A stretch of DNA of 64,000 bases from Streptomyces sp. YPW6 (GCF_018866325.1 NZ_CP076457.1:7475001-7539000); one strand, 5' to 3'; positions 1 through 8,545 are shown, numbered from the stretch's first letter. Notes: generated by a model not told the origin, from the letters alone. Made by a program: numbers and translations.

Positions 1-696
1 GCCCCGCATGTCGCGCACCGCGTGCCAGGTCCCGCGCCAGGTGCCGGTCACCTTGGACTTCCCGGTGCGCGGCCGGTAGGGGACGTCGGTCTCGGCGACG
101 CGCAGCCCGGCGTCCGAGGCCCGGACCACCATCTGGAGCGGGTAGCCGCTGCGCCGGTCGGTGAGGTCCAGAGCCAGCAGATCGGCGCGGCGGGCCGCTC
201 GCAGCGGGCCGAGGTCGTGCAGGCGCAGACCGGTACGGCGGCGCAGCATCCGGGCCAGCGCCAGATTCCCGGCGCGCGCGTGCGGCGGCCAGGCGCCCCG
301 GGTCTCGGGGCGTCGGCGGCCGAGCAGCAGATCGCACTCGCCGTCCGCGACGCGCCGGACGAACCCGGTCAGCAGCGCCGGGTCCAGCGAGCCGTCGCAG
401 TCGCAGAAGCAGACGAACTCGGCCTCGGCGGCGAGCAGCCCGGCGTGGCAGGCCGCGCCGAAGCCCCGGCGTTCCTCCGTGACGACGCTCGCGCCGAGGG
501 ACCGGGCGAGTGCGGCCGAACCGTCGGTCGACCCGTTGTCGACCACGATCGCGCGCCAGCCGTCGGGGATGCGGCCGAGCACCCAGGGCAGAGCGGCGGC
601 CTCGTCGAGGCAGGGCAGGACGATGTCGGCCTTCGGGAGGCCGGGCTGCGGGGCGGGGGGACGCGGAGGAGTGGCGGAAGAATCAGTCACCCTCAT
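1..696 (-). CDS. Family 2 glycosyltransferase (N-terminal part, cut by window edge)
   Basis: The reading frame runs open from position 1 back to ATG 696; a GTG two codons later at 690 is an alternative start. About 232 residues are visible and the C-terminus lies outside the window. The N-terminal region shows the GT-A pattern of dolichyl-phosphate-mannose synthase-like enzymes: an IVLPCLDEA strand, then IVVDNGSTDGS (nucleotide-sugar binding) and FCDCDGSLDP, where the Asp residues would take the DxD metal-binding role. These enzymes transfer a sugar from an NDP- or polyprenyl-linked donor at the cytoplasmic face of the membrane. No transmembrane segment is visible in the part present. It is divergent from the response regulator, and the nearby epimerase suggests a sugar-related neighbourhood. 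Family is fairly sure, acceptor unknown. Confidence 0.8.
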   Translation of the reverse strand, partial: MRVTDSSATPPRPPAPQPGLPKADIVLPCLDEAAALPWVLGRIPDGWRAIVVDNGSTDGSAALARSLGASVVTEERRGFGAACHAGLLAAEAEFVCFCDCDGSLDPALLTGFVRRVADGECDLLLGRRRPETRGAWPPHARAGNLALARMLRRRTGLRLHDLGPLRAARRADLLALDLTDRRSGYPLQMVVRASDAGLRVAETDVPYRPRTGKSKVTGTWRGTWHAVRDMRG

Positions 697-815
697 CACC
701 CTACGGAGGCAAGTCGGGCATTCAGGGCATCAGCTTCTTACGAAACATGGACATCGGCCGGATGGGTGGAGGCCGGGACCCGGTCCGCCGCGAATGGGGT
801 GCCACAGTGGAGCCC

Positions 816-1640
816 ATGGAGACCACCCCGTCCGACAGCTGTCCGGCCCCCGTCCCCCAGCGGGCGCGCGGCCGGGTCCTCGTCGTCGAGGACGACCCGA
901 CCGTCGCGGAGGTCGTCGTCGGCTATCTGCATCGCGCCGGTTACGCCGTCGAGCAGGCCGACGACGGGCCCGCCGCGCTGGCACGGTTCGCGGCACACCG
1001 GCCCGACCTCGTCGTCCTGGACCTGATGCTCCCCGCCATGGACGGGTTCGAGGTCTGCCGCCGGATGCGTGAGCACGGGCCGGTCCCCGTCATCATGCTC
1101 ACCGCCCGCGGAGACGAGGAGGACCGCATCCTCGGGCTGGAGACCGGCGCCGACGACTACGTCACCAAGCCGTTCAGCCCGCGCGAACTGGTCCTGCGGG
1201 TCGACTCCGTACTGCGGCGCGCCCGGGCCGCGGGACCGGCGGCCGACGCCGGTCCGCTGTCCGGGGGCGGGCTGAGTCTCGATCCGGCGTCCCGGCAGGC
1301 CTCCCGGGACGGGCGCGCGCTGGCCCTGACACTGCGGGAGTTCGACCTGCTCGCCTTTCTCCTCCGGCACCCCGGAAAGGCGTTCGGACGGGAGGAGCTG
1401 ATGCGTGAGGTCTGGGGCTGGGACTTCGGCGACCTCTCCACGGTCACCGTCCACGTCCGCCGGCTCCGCGGCAAGGTCGAGGACGACCCGGCGCGCCCCC
1501 GGCTGATCCGTACCGTGTGGGGTGTGGGATACCGCCTGGACCTGGACGCGGAGAGCGCGGGGGACCGGACGAGCGGCGGGGGGACCGGCGACCCGGCCGC
1601 TCTGCCCGCGGCGCCGCAGCCCGGAGGCCGCCCGCGATGA
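816..1640 (+). CDS. OmpR/PhoB-family response regulator
   Basis: 274 aa. The receiver domain occupies roughly residues 20-135, with the acidic pair at E25-D26-D27, phosphoacceptor D69 in VVLDLMLP, T96 and K118 in YVTKPFSP. A winged-helix DNA-binding domain follows at about 150-240 (LTLREFDLLAFLLRHPG, then TVTVHVRRLRGKVE and TVWGVGYRL). A Gly/Ala/Pro-rich tail of about 30 residues follows the wing. The ATG at 816 is chosen because homology begins just after it; an in-frame GTG at 807 is possible. Its stop overlaps the start of the histidine kinase (ATGA at 1637-1640), so the two are translationally coupled and form a two-component pair. The signal is unknown. Confidence 0.92.
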   Translation: METTPSDSCPAPVPQRARGRVLVVEDDPTVAEVVVGYLHRAGYAVEQADDGPAALARFAAHRPDLVVLDLMLPAMDGFEVCRRMREHGPVPVIMLTARGDEEDRILGLETGADDYVTKPFSPRELVLRVDSVLRRARAAGPAADAGPLSGGGLSLDPASRQASRDGRALALTLREFDLLAFLLRHPGKAFGREELMREVWGWDFGDLSTVTVHVRRLRGKVEDDPARPRLIRTVWGVGYRLDLDAESAGDRTSGGGTGDPAALPAAPQPGGRPR

Positions 1641-2743
1641 CCGACATCCTGCTCATCGCGCTCTTCGCCTTCCTGGGCGCGGCCGTCGCCGGGCTCCTCG
1701 GCGCGGGTGTGCTGCGCCTCCTGCGGCACCGTTCGCTGGTGGTCTCGCTCAGCGTGGTCGCCGGGGTGGCCGTGGCGGCGATGCTCGCCGGGACCCTGAC
1801 GGTCGCCTGGGCGATGTTCCTCTCGCCCCACGACCTCTACGTCGTCACGACCGTCGTCGCGATGGCCGCCCTCATCTCCCTGGCCACCGCCGTCCTGCTG
1901 GGCCGCTGGGTGGCCGCCCGGAGCCGTGAACTGACCCTGGCCACCCGATCGTTCGGTGACGGCGGCACCTTCGCCGTGCCCGCCGGGCAGCCCACCGCGG
2001 AGCTGGCCGCGCTCGCCCGTGAACTGGCCGCCACCAGCGCGAAGCTGGACAGCTCGCGGGAGCGGGAACGCGCGCTGGAGACCTCGCGGCGCGAACTCGT
2101 CGCCTGGATCTCGCACGATCTGCGCACCCCGCTCGCCGGGCTCCGGGCGATGGCCGAGGCGCTGGAGGACGGCATGGCGGCCGACTCGGGACGCTACCTG
2201 CGGCAGATCAGGACCGAGGTGGAGCGGATGAACGCCATGGTCGGCGACCTCTTCGAACTCTCCCGGATCCAGGCCGGTTCGCTCGCCCTGGCGCCGGCCC
2301 GGATCTCCCTGTACGACCTGGTCGGCGACGCGCTGGCCGGCGCCGACCCGCTCGCCCGTGAGCACGGTGTGCGGCTGGTCGGCGACCGGATCGACGAGGT
2401 GCCGGTGGAGGTCGACGGCAAGGAGATGAGCCGGGTCCTGGGCAACCTCCTGATCAACGCGATCCGCCGCACGCCGCCCGACGGCACCGTGGCCGTCGCC
2501 GTGCACCGCTCGGGCAGCGGTGTCGTGCTGTCGGTGACCGACGGCTGCGGCGGAATCCCGGAGGAGGACCTGCCCCGGGTGTTCGACACGGGCTGGCGCG
2601 GCAGCCACGCCCGTACCCCGCCGGCCGGGGCGGGCCTCGGGCTGGCCATCGTGCGCGGCATCGTCGAGGCGCACGCCGGACGGGCCGAGGTCCGCAACGT
2701 CCAGGGCGGCTGCTGCTTCTCCGTCACGCTCCCGACAGCGTGA
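1637..2743 (+). CDS. Membrane sensor histidine kinase
   Basis: 368 aa. Three hydrophobic segments lie near residues 3-28, 34-62 and 67-93, followed by a short HAMP-like linker. The dimerisation/phosphoacceptor motif WISHDLRTPLAG has its His at residue 160. The ATPase domain shows the N-box (LLINAIRRTPPDG) and G-boxes (DGCGGIP, GAGLGLAIVRGIVEAH). It should autophosphorylate and pass phosphate to the response regulator whose stop codon overlaps its start. There is almost no extracytoplasmic loop, so it may sense an intramembrane or membrane-derived signal; this is inference. Its 3' end overlaps the 3' end of the convergent epimerase gene by 20 bp. Confidence 0.9.
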   Translation: MTDILLIALFAFLGAAVAGLLGAGVLRLLRHRSLVVSLSVVAGVAVAAMLAGTLTVAWAMFLSPHDLYVVTTVVAMAALISLATAVLLGRWVAARSRELTLATRSFGDGGTFAVPAGQPTAELAALARELAATSAKLDSSRERERALETSRRELVAWISHDLRTPLAGLRAMAEALEDGMAADSGRYLRQIRTEVERMNAMVGDLFELSRIQAGSLALAPARISLYDLVGDALAGADPLAREHGVRLVGDRIDEVPVEVDGKEMSRVLGNLLINAIRRTPPDGTVAVAVHRSGSGVVLSVTDGCGGIPEEDLPRVFDTGWRGSHARTPPAGAGLGLAIVRGIVEAHAGRAEVRNVQGGCCFSVTLPTA

Positions 2744-3842
2744 CGGCGCTCTCCTCACGGCGGTCCCGGCCCTCCTGGCCGCGGCCCCGCGCATCGCGCA
2801 GCGGGGCCGCCGCGAAGTCCCGCATCCCCTCGGCGAAGGGCACCCGGGGCCGCCAGCCCAGCTCCTCGCGCAGCGCCCGCGAGTCCGCCGTCACATGGCG
2901 TACGTCGCCGAGGCGGTACTCCCCGGTCACCACGGGGTCCGGCCCGCCGTGCGCGCCGGCCAGGGCGGCCGCCATCTCGCCGACGGTGTGCGGCTCGCCG
3001 CTGCCGGTGTTGTAGGCGGCGAAGGACGCGGGCCGCCGCTCCCTCACCGCCTCCAGGGCCACCGCGTTCGCCGCCGCCACATCGTGGACGTGGACGAAGT
3101 CGCGCCGCTGGCCCCCGTCCTCGTAGACCCGGGGAGCCTCGCCGCGCGCCAGGGCCGAGCGGAAGAACGAGGCGACACCGGCGTACGGGGTGTCGCGCGG
3201 CATCCCCGGCCCGTACACGTTGTGGTAGCGCAGGGACACCGCCCGGCCGCCGGTGGCCCGCGCCCACGCGGCGGCCAGGTGCTCCTGGGCCAGCTTGGTC
3301 GACGCGTACACGTTGCGCGGGTCCATCGGCGCGTCCTCGGCCACCAGGCCAGGTGTCAGTTCCGTGCCGCAGTGCGGGCAGCGGGGCTCGAAGCCGCCCG
3401 CTCGCAGATCGGCCTCGGCACGCGGCCCGGGGCGGACCGTGCCGTGCCGGGAGCAGTCGTAGCGCCCCTCGCCGTAGACCACCATCGACCCGGCCAGCAC
3501 CAGGTCCCGGACCCCGGCGGCGGCCATCTCCGCCAGCAGCACCGCCGTACCGAGGTCGTTGCACCCCACGTACAGCGGGGCGTCCGCGAAGTCCTTGCCG
3601 AGCCCCACCATGGCCGCCTGGTGGCACACCGCGTCCACCCCGGCCAGCGCGGCCGCCACCGCCTCCCGGTCCCGCACATCGCCGACGGCCATGCGGTCGC
3701 CAGGGAGCCCCGGAGGTGTGCCGCCGGAGTGGGCCGAGGGCAGCAGGGCGTCCAGCACCACGCTCTCGTGCCCGGCCGCGGTGAGTGCGGCGACGACATG
3801 TGACCCGATGAACCCGGCTCCGCCGGTGACCAGTACGCGCAT
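2724..3842 (-). CDS. NAD-dependent nucleotide-sugar epimerase/dehydratase (extended SDR, WbiB-like)
   Basis: 372 aa starting MRVLVTGGAGFIGSHV, the Rossmann NAD-binding motif TGGAGFIG at the extreme N-terminus. The SDR active-site pair appears as YASTK, and RRDFVHVHDVA matches the conserved C-terminal region of sugar epimerases. Between the substrate-domain strand (LAGSMVVYGEGRYDC) and the YxxxK motif there is an insertion of about 40 residues carrying a CPHC pair plus an upstream Cys. From memory, similar inserts occur in the WbiB/dTDP-L-rhamnose 4-epimerase group, so that is the closest guess for activity; the substrate is not proven. Start ATG 3842 is chosen from the domain; a GTG at 3851 is in frame. 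Possibly co-functional with the glycosyltransferase at the window start. Confidence 0.82.
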   Translation of the reverse strand: MRVLVTGGAGFIGSHVVAALTAAGHESVVLDALLPSAHSGGTPPGLPGDRMAVGDVRDREAVAAALAGVDAVCHQAAMVGLGKDFADAPLYVGCNDLGTAVLLAEMAAAGVRDLVLAGSMVVYGEGRYDCSRHGTVRPGPRAEADLRAGGFEPRCPHCGTELTPGLVAEDAPMDPRNVYASTKLAQEHLAAAWARATGGRAVSLRYHNVYGPGMPRDTPYAGVASFFRSALARGEAPRVYEDGGQRRDFVHVHDVAAANAVALEAVRERRPASFAAYNTGSGEPHTVGEMAAALAGAHGGPDPVVTGEYRLGDVRHVTADSRALREELGWRPRVPFAEGMRDFAAAPLRDARGRGQEGRDRREESAVTLSGA

Positions 3843-3925
3843 GACCGCCACGCTAGGCCCGGCCGGGCCCGAGGACCGGGCGCCGCGCGCACATGTCACG
3901 AGTCCGTAAGGACGTTCGGGGCCGC

Positions 3926-4441
3926 TCAGCGCACGTCCTGGCCGCAACTCGCCTGGAGGCGTACGAAGGGGATGCGACGGCCGGCCCGCCGGTAGGCGTC
4001 CCCGCTCCCGTCCGAGACGTCCAACCCCATGAAGGCGCAGAGCCGACGGGCGGTGCGAGGGCGGGCGGAGGCGTAGCGGGCCATGATCTCGCCGCCCTCC
4101 TGCGCGCTCAGGAAGTGCGCGGTGACGGCGTAGCGGCGGTTGCCGACCTGGACGGTGGTCTTCGGTGCGGCCCGCAGATTGCGGTACCAGGCGGCCTCGG
4201 GGCCGAATCCGGAGGCCAGGGTCCAGGTGCCCCCGACGGGGTCGTGCTCGACGACCTCCAGGGTCACCCGGCGGGGCAGGCCGCTGACGCGTCCGGTGTG
4301 GTGCAGGAGCAGCAGGCGGCCCCCGAAGACCGGGCCGAGGCCCATGCGGTAGACGGTGATGGGCAGCCGGGCGAGGCGCCGCCGCCAGCCGCGCGGCAGG
4401 GGAGGGCGGCCGTCACCGGTGGGTTGCTGCGACGTCGTCAC
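3926..4441 (-). CDS. Nitroreductase/deazaflavin (F420)-dependent oxidoreductase family protein
   Basis: 171 aa. The block LLLLHHTGRVSGLPRRVTLEVV followed by ASGFGPEAAWYRNLRA and VQVGNRRYAVTA is the signature of the split-barrel Ddn-like family (DUF385), which binds deazaflavin F420 and reduces quinones or nitro compounds. The N-terminal region (RRLARLPITVYRMGLGPVFGG) is amphipathic and may touch the membrane, as in Ddn. It is transcribed away from the siderophore cluster. A 29-bp dyad sits 55 bp upstream of its ATG and may be its operator. Physiological substrate unknown. Confidence 0.85.
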   Translation of the reverse strand: MTTSQQPTGDGRPPLPRGWRRRLARLPITVYRMGLGPVFGGRLLLLHHTGRVSGLPRRVTLEVVEHDPVGGTWTLASGFGPEAAWYRNLRAAPKTTVQVGNRRYAVTAHFLSAQEGGEIMARYASARPRTARRLCAFMGLDVSDGSGDAYRRAGRRIPFVRLQASCGQDVR

Positions 4442-4495
4442 ATCGCCTCCTCGGGAAGCGGGCAGGAGCGGTGACGCGGGGCGGCCGCTCGATTC

Positions 4496-4524
4496 TTAGT
4501 CTGTGTAATCTTTGCACAGGCTAA
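4496..4524. promoter_or_regulatory. 29-bp dyad, candidate operator of the nitroreductase-like gene
   Basis: Left arm TTAGTCTGTG (4496-4505) and right arm CACAGGCTAA (4515-4524) are inverted copies with one mismatch, separated by 9 nt. The AT-richness stands out against the surrounding GC-rich DNA. The position 55 bp upstream of ATG 4441 fits an operator overlapping a promoter. No regulator gene is adjacent. Confidence 0.5.
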
Positions 4525-4779
4525 AGCTTCAGGTGATCGGAGCCGAAGCCCCGGCGGCGGCGGGCCGGGTGGGCGCCCCGGATGAGGAGGTGTCGGCCGG
4601 ATCGGTGGTGCGGATTCGGCCGTGCTCCGACGGTGGCCGGCGCCGGACGTTCCGGGCGTCTGCGGGCGCGACGCCTCGGCCAGATCCGATGGGCGCGCCA
4701 ACAGTGCTTGTTTTCGGCCATATGTGACGGGGTGTCGGTTCCCGGCTGCCTCATCTTCCCTATCGACAAGCCGAGTTAC

Positions 4780-4798
4780 TGAGCTTAGGCTCCCCTAA
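4780..4798 (+). promoter_or_regulatory. Iron box (DmdR1/IdeR operator) before cchB
   Basis: TGAGCTTAGGCTCCCCTAA matches 16 of 19 positions of the Streptomyces iron-box consensus TTAGGTTAGGCTCACCTAA. It lies 89 bp upstream of the cchB ATG. In this family of operators the Fe(II)-loaded regulator represses siderophore genes; iron limitation would release cchB-E. Confidence 0.88.
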
Positions 4799-4887
4799 GT
4801 TCGGGTGCGTGGCCCTCCTGGGCATGCCCATGCGCCGCGCCTTTCCCCTTACGCCTGACAGGCGGCTTCCTGAATGATGGGAGTGAG

Positions 4888-6264
4888 ATGTCACAGGTTC
4901 TTCCTGGCGGCACACCACAGGTCCACGACCTCATCGGCATCGGCTTCGGCCCGTCCAATGTGGCCATGGCGATCGCGCTCAGCGAGCACAACAGCACAGT
5001 CGGCAGGCAGGATTCGGTCACCGCCCACTTCTTCGAGCAGCAGTCGGGCTTCGGCTGGCACCGCGGCATGCTCATCGATGACGCGACCATGCAGGTCTCC
5101 TTCCTCAAGGACCTGGTGACGCTCCGGAACCCGGCCAGCGAGTTCAGCTTCCTCTGCTATCTCCAGAGCCGGGGCCGGCTGATCGACTTCATCAACCACA
5201 AGAACCTCTTCCCGCTGCGGGTGGAGTTCCACGACTACTTGGAGTGGGCCGCGGCCAAGGTCGACGACCTGGTGTCCTACGGGCACGAAGTCGTCGCGGT
5301 CACCCCGTTCGTGCGCGACGGGACCGTGGAGCACCTGGACGTGACCGTCCGGTCCGCGGAGGGGCTGTCGGTCCACCGGGCCCGCAACCTCGTCATCGGG
5401 ACCGGCCTGCGTCCCCTCATGCCGGACGGCGTGGAACGCGGTGACCGGGTCTGGCACAACTCCGATCTGCTGCGCAAGGTCGACGGGCTCCAGGGCGACG
5501 CGCCGTCCCGGTTCGTCGTCGTCGGCGCGGGACAGAGCGCCGCCGAGAACGTCGCCTACCTGCACCGCAGGTTCCCCGGCGCCGAGGTCTGCGCGGTCTT
5601 CTCCCGGTACGGCTACAGCCCCGCCGACGACAGCAGTTTCGCCAACCGGATCTTCGACCCCGACGCCGTCGACGACTTCTTCGCCGCCCCCGAGGAGGTC
5701 AAGAGGCGGCTGATGGCCTACCACGGCAACACCAACTACTCCGTGGTGGACATCGACCTCATCGACGATCTCTACCGGCAGGCGTACCGGGAGAAGGTCC
5801 TCGGCGCCGAACGGCTGCGCTTCCTCAACGTCTCCCGGGTCGCCGCGGTGGCCGAGCGGGCCGACCGTGTCCGCGTCACCGTGAGATCCCTGGTGACCGA
5901 GGAGGAGGCGGAACTCGACGCCGACGCCGTGGTGTTCGCCACCGGATACAGCCCCGCCGATCCGCTCGGCATCCTCGGTCCGGTCGGCGAGCACTGCCTG
6001 CGCGACGACGCGGGCCGCGTACGCGTACAGCGCGACTACCGGATCGCGACCGACTCCGCCCTGCGTTGCGGCATCTACCTCCAGGGCGGTACGGAGCACA
6101 CGCACGGCATCACCACGTCGCTGCTCTCCAACACCGCGATACGGGTCGGCGAGATCCTGGACTCGCTGCTCGGCCGGCGGGTCAAGGCCACCTCCGACGC
6201 GTCCCGGCCGGTGATCGAGGCCGTGCGGGGCGCGGGCGGTCGGACGGCCGCCGACTACCGCTGA
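4888..6264 (+). CDS. cchB: L-ornithine N5-monooxygenase (CchB)
   Basis: 458 aa, the usual length of the SidA/PvdA/CchB family of FAD- and NADPH-dependent N-hydroxylases. FAD motif GIGFGPSN at residues 17-24, NADPH motif GAGQSAAEN near 212-220, and the C-terminal ATGYSP motif near 351. It converts L-ornithine to N5-hydroxyornithine, the hydroxamate precursor used by CchH. Start ATG 4888 follows a GGGAG ribosome site. It is the first gene of the iron-box-controlled unit. In S. coelicolor the formyltransferase cchA lies immediately upstream; it is missing here. Confidence 0.95.
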   Translation: MSQVLPGGTPQVHDLIGIGFGPSNVAMAIALSEHNSTVGRQDSVTAHFFEQQSGFGWHRGMLIDDATMQVSFLKDLVTLRNPASEFSFLCYLQSRGRLIDFINHKNLFPLRVEFHDYLEWAAAKVDDLVSYGHEVVAVTPFVRDGTVEHLDVTVRSAEGLSVHRARNLVIGTGLRPLMPDGVERGDRVWHNSDLLRKVDGLQGDAPSRFVVVGAGQSAAENVAYLHRRFPGAEVCAVFSRYGYSPADDSSFANRIFDPDAVDDFFAAPEEVKRRLMAYHGNTNYSVVDIDLIDDLYRQAYREKVLGAERLRFLNVSRVAAVAERADRVRVTVRSLVTEEEAELDADAVVFATGYSPADPLGILGPVGEHCLRDDAGRVRVQRDYRIATDSALRCGIYLQGGTEHTHGITTSLLSNTAIRVGEILDSLLGRRVKATSDASRPVIEAVRGAGGRTAADYR

Positions 6265-6353
6265 AAAGACAGGAGTTGAGCGCTCGGCCCGCCCGGTCAG
6301 CAGCCGGGCGGCCATGCGCGGCCGATGCGAACCAAGGGATATCGTTCGTCGTC

Positions 6354-7412
6354 ATGTTCACCACCGCAGTGGAGCGCACTACGCCGGACCCGGTGACGGA
6401 TATCCGTCGGCGCAGGGCCGCGGGGCTGGCCGTCCTCACGGTGACCCTGCTGGTCGCGGCGGCCGCGTCCCTGGCGGTCGGGGCCCGCGCGCTGAGCCCC
6501 GCCGAGGTCTGGCACGGGCTGTTCGCGGAGCCCGATCCCGACCAGAAGCTCACCGAGATCCGGCTCATCGTCCAGACCGTGCGCGTGCCCCGGACGGTCC
6601 TCGCGATCGTGGCCGGCCTGGCCCTCGGGGTCGGCGGGGCGCTGATCCAGGGGTACACCCGCAACCCCATCGCCGACACCGGGCTGCTGGGGGTGAACGC
6701 CGGGGCCTCCTTCGCCGTGGTGTCGGTCATCGCCGTCCTCGGGTTCACCGACCCGTTCCAGTACGTGTGGTTCGCCTTCGGCGGCGCGGGTCTCGCCGGT
6801 GCCGTCGTCTTCGGTCTGGCGAGCATCGGCAGGGGGGCGGGCAACCCGCTGACCCTCGCCCTGGCCGGACAGGGCGTCACCGTGTTCCTCGCGGCGATGA
6901 CCACGGCGGTGGCGCTCCTGGACAAGGAGTCGCTGAACGCGCTGCGGTTCTGGAACGCGGGCTCGGTCGCCGGGGTCCGCTTCGACGTCATCTGGCCGGT
7001 GACCGGGTTCATCGCCGCCGGGCTCGTCCTGGCGCTCATCACCCTGCCCGCCCTCAACCTGCTCAGCCTGGGGGACGACGTGGCGCGGGGGCTGGGAGTG
7101 AACATCGCGGTGAGCCGGACCCTCGGCATCGTCGCCGTCACCCTGCTGGCCGGGGCCGCCACCGCCGCCTGCGGCCCCATCGCCTTCCTCGGGCTCATGG
7201 TGGCCCATGTGGCCCGCTATCTGACCGGCCCCGACTACCGCTGGCTGGTGCCGTACGCAGGCCTCCTCGGGGCCGGTGTCCTGCTGGTCTGCGACATCGT
7301 CGGCCGGGTCGTCGTACGGCCGGGCGAACTGGAGGCGGGCGTCGTGGTCGCCCTCCTCGGGGCCCCCTTCTTCGCGGCCCTGGTCTGGCGAGGGAAGTTC
7401 AGGGGCGCATGA
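6354..7412 (+). CDS. cchC: Ferri-siderophore ABC importer permease (CchC)
   Basis: 352 aa, FecCD/BtuC-type permease with about nine to ten hydrophobic segments. The conserved block RVPRTVLAIVAGLALGVGG followed by TRNPIADTGLLGVNAGAS is typical of this family, and GPIAFLGLMVAHVAR is the region that contacts the ATPase. It forms the transmembrane channel with CchD. Start ATG 6354 is uncertain, as the nearest purine-rich stretch is about 15 bp upstream. Its stop overlaps the ATG of cchD, so the pair is coupled. Confidence 0.92.
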   Translation: MFTTAVERTTPDPVTDIRRRRAAGLAVLTVTLLVAAAASLAVGARALSPAEVWHGLFAEPDPDQKLTEIRLIVQTVRVPRTVLAIVAGLALGVGGALIQGYTRNPIADTGLLGVNAGASFAVVSVIAVLGFTDPFQYVWFAFGGAGLAGAVVFGLASIGRGAGNPLTLALAGQGVTVFLAAMTTAVALLDKESLNALRFWNAGSVAGVRFDVIWPVTGFIAAGLVLALITLPALNLLSLGDDVARGLGVNIAVSRTLGIVAVTLLAGAATAACGPIAFLGLMVAHVARYLTGPDYRWLVPYAGLLGAGVLLVCDIVGRVVVRPGELEAGVVVALLGAPFFAALVWRGKFRGA

Positions 7413-8515
7413 GAGAGGTCCAGGAGCGCATGAACGTGACCGGTGTGGCCGGTGGAGCCGAAGCGAAGGTGCCGATGCCGCCGGGGGTGCGGCTCGGCCG
7501 GGTGTCGTTCGTCTGGCGGCCCTGGCTGGTGCTGGTCACCCTGGTGCTCGCGGCGGCGGCCTGTGTGATCTTCTGCCTCTCCATCAGCATCGGCGACTTC
7601 CCCATCGGCCTCTCCCGGGTGATCGCCACCATCCTCGGCCGGGGTGAACAGGTCGACGAGTTCGTCGTCATGGACCTCCGCATGCCCCGGGCCCTGGCCG
7701 GCCTCGTCGTGGGCATCGCCCTGGGCGTCTCCGGGGCGATCACGCAGTCCGTGGCGCGCAACCCGCTGGCCAGCCCGGACATCCTCGGGATCACCGCCGG
7801 GGCCGGGGCCGTCGCGGTGTTCCTGGTGACGGCCACGGGCGGGACCGCCGCGGCGGTCACCGGCTCGGTCGGGCTGCCCGCCGCCGCCCTGCTCGGCGGT
7901 CTCGGCACGGGACTGCTGGTCTACCTCCTCGCCTGGCGGCGCGGCATCGACGGCTTCCGGCTCATCCTCATCGGCATCTCGGTGACCGCCGTGATGCAGG
8001 CGATCACCACCTGGCTGCTGGTCTCGGCCGACATCCGGGACGTGGCCCGCGCCCAGGTGTGGCTGGTCGGCTCGCTGGACAACCGGTCCTGGGACGAGGT
8101 CCGGGTGGCGTTCTGGGCCACGCTCGTCCTGCTGGCCGCCGTGGCCACCGTGGCCTTCCCGTTCAAACCGATGCACCTCGGCGACGACGTCGCCGCCGGA
8201 CTGGGCGTCCGGTTCGGCCGGGTGCGGGCCGTCCTGCTGCTCTGCGCGGTCCTGCTGGCCGCCGTCGGGGTGAGCGCGGCAGGACCGGTCCCGTTCGTCG
8301 CGCTGGTGGCCCCGCAGGTGGCGATGCGTCTGGCGCGCCGGCCCACACCGCCGTTGATCGCCTCCGGCATGGTGGGCGCGGTGCTGCTGATCGGCTCCGA
8401 CCTGATCGCCCGCGCGGCACTGCCGACCGGTCTGCCGGTGGGGGTGGTCACCGCCGTGATCGGTGGCCCCTTCCTCGTCTACCTGTTGGTACGGGCGAAC
8501 CTCCGTAGATGGTAG
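7409..8515 (+). CDS. cchD: Ferri-siderophore ABC importer permease (CchD)
   Basis: 368 aa, second FecCD-family permease. The RMPRALAGLVVGIALGVSGA and ARNPLASPDILGITAGAGA blocks mirror those in CchC, and GPVPFVALVAPQVAMRL is the coupling-helix region. A hydrophilic N-terminal extension of about 30 residues precedes the first membrane helix. ATG 7409 overlaps the cchC stop (ATGA); ATG 7430 is an alternative. Works with CchC as a heterodimeric channel. Confidence 0.92.
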   Translation: MREVQERMNVTGVAGGAEAKVPMPPGVRLGRVSFVWRPWLVLVTLVLAAAACVIFCLSISIGDFPIGLSRVIATILGRGEQVDEFVVMDLRMPRALAGLVVGIALGVSGAITQSVARNPLASPDILGITAGAGAVAVFLVTATGGTAAAVTGSVGLPAAALLGGLGTGLLVYLLAWRRGIDGFRLILIGISVTAVMQAITTWLLVSADIRDVARAQVWLVGSLDNRSWDEVRVAFWATLVLLAAVATVAFPFKPMHLGDDVAAGLGVRFGRVRAVLLLCAVLLAAVGVSAAGPVPFVALVAPQVAMRLARRPTPPLIASGMVGAVLLIGSDLIARAALPTGLPVGVVTAVIGGPFLVYLLVRANLRRW

Positions 8516-8532
8516 AAGTAAGGCAGACCTCA
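8514..8532 (+). promoter_or_regulatory. Weak iron-box-like sequence before cchE
   Basis: AGAAGTAAGGCAGACCTCA matches only 12 of 19 iron-box positions but keeps the AAGGC and ACCT cores. It straddles the 3' end of cchD and the short gap before cchE. Possibly a weak internal site; may be chance. Confidence 0.25.
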
Positions 8533-8545
8533 ACAAGGGGGGCTC

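Larger units (their letters stand above)
4442..4887. other. 446-bp divergent intergenic region before the siderophore cluster
   Basis: Non-coding by all signs. It contains a dyad at 4496-4524 nearer the nitroreductase-like gene and an iron box at 4780-4798 nearer cchB. I looked in both strands for a remnant of the formyltransferase gene cchA, which sits upstream of cchB in S. coelicolor, and saw none. Confidence 0.7.

Noticed and set aside
22..1072. Plus-strand open frames over the glycosyltransferase and upstream of the response regulator
   Set aside because: Composition is Arg/Gly/Pro-rich without homology, and the minus-strand frame gives a clear glycosyltransferase.
2724..2743. Sequencing error suggested by overlapping 3' ends of the kinase and epimerase genes
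   Set aside because: Both proteins end at sensible positions; a 20-bp convergent overlap is common in compact genomes.
8514..8532. A strong separate promoter for cchE
   Set aside because: The iron-box match is only 12 of 19 and the gap is 30 bp; cchE is more simply read with cchB-D. Listed only as weak.
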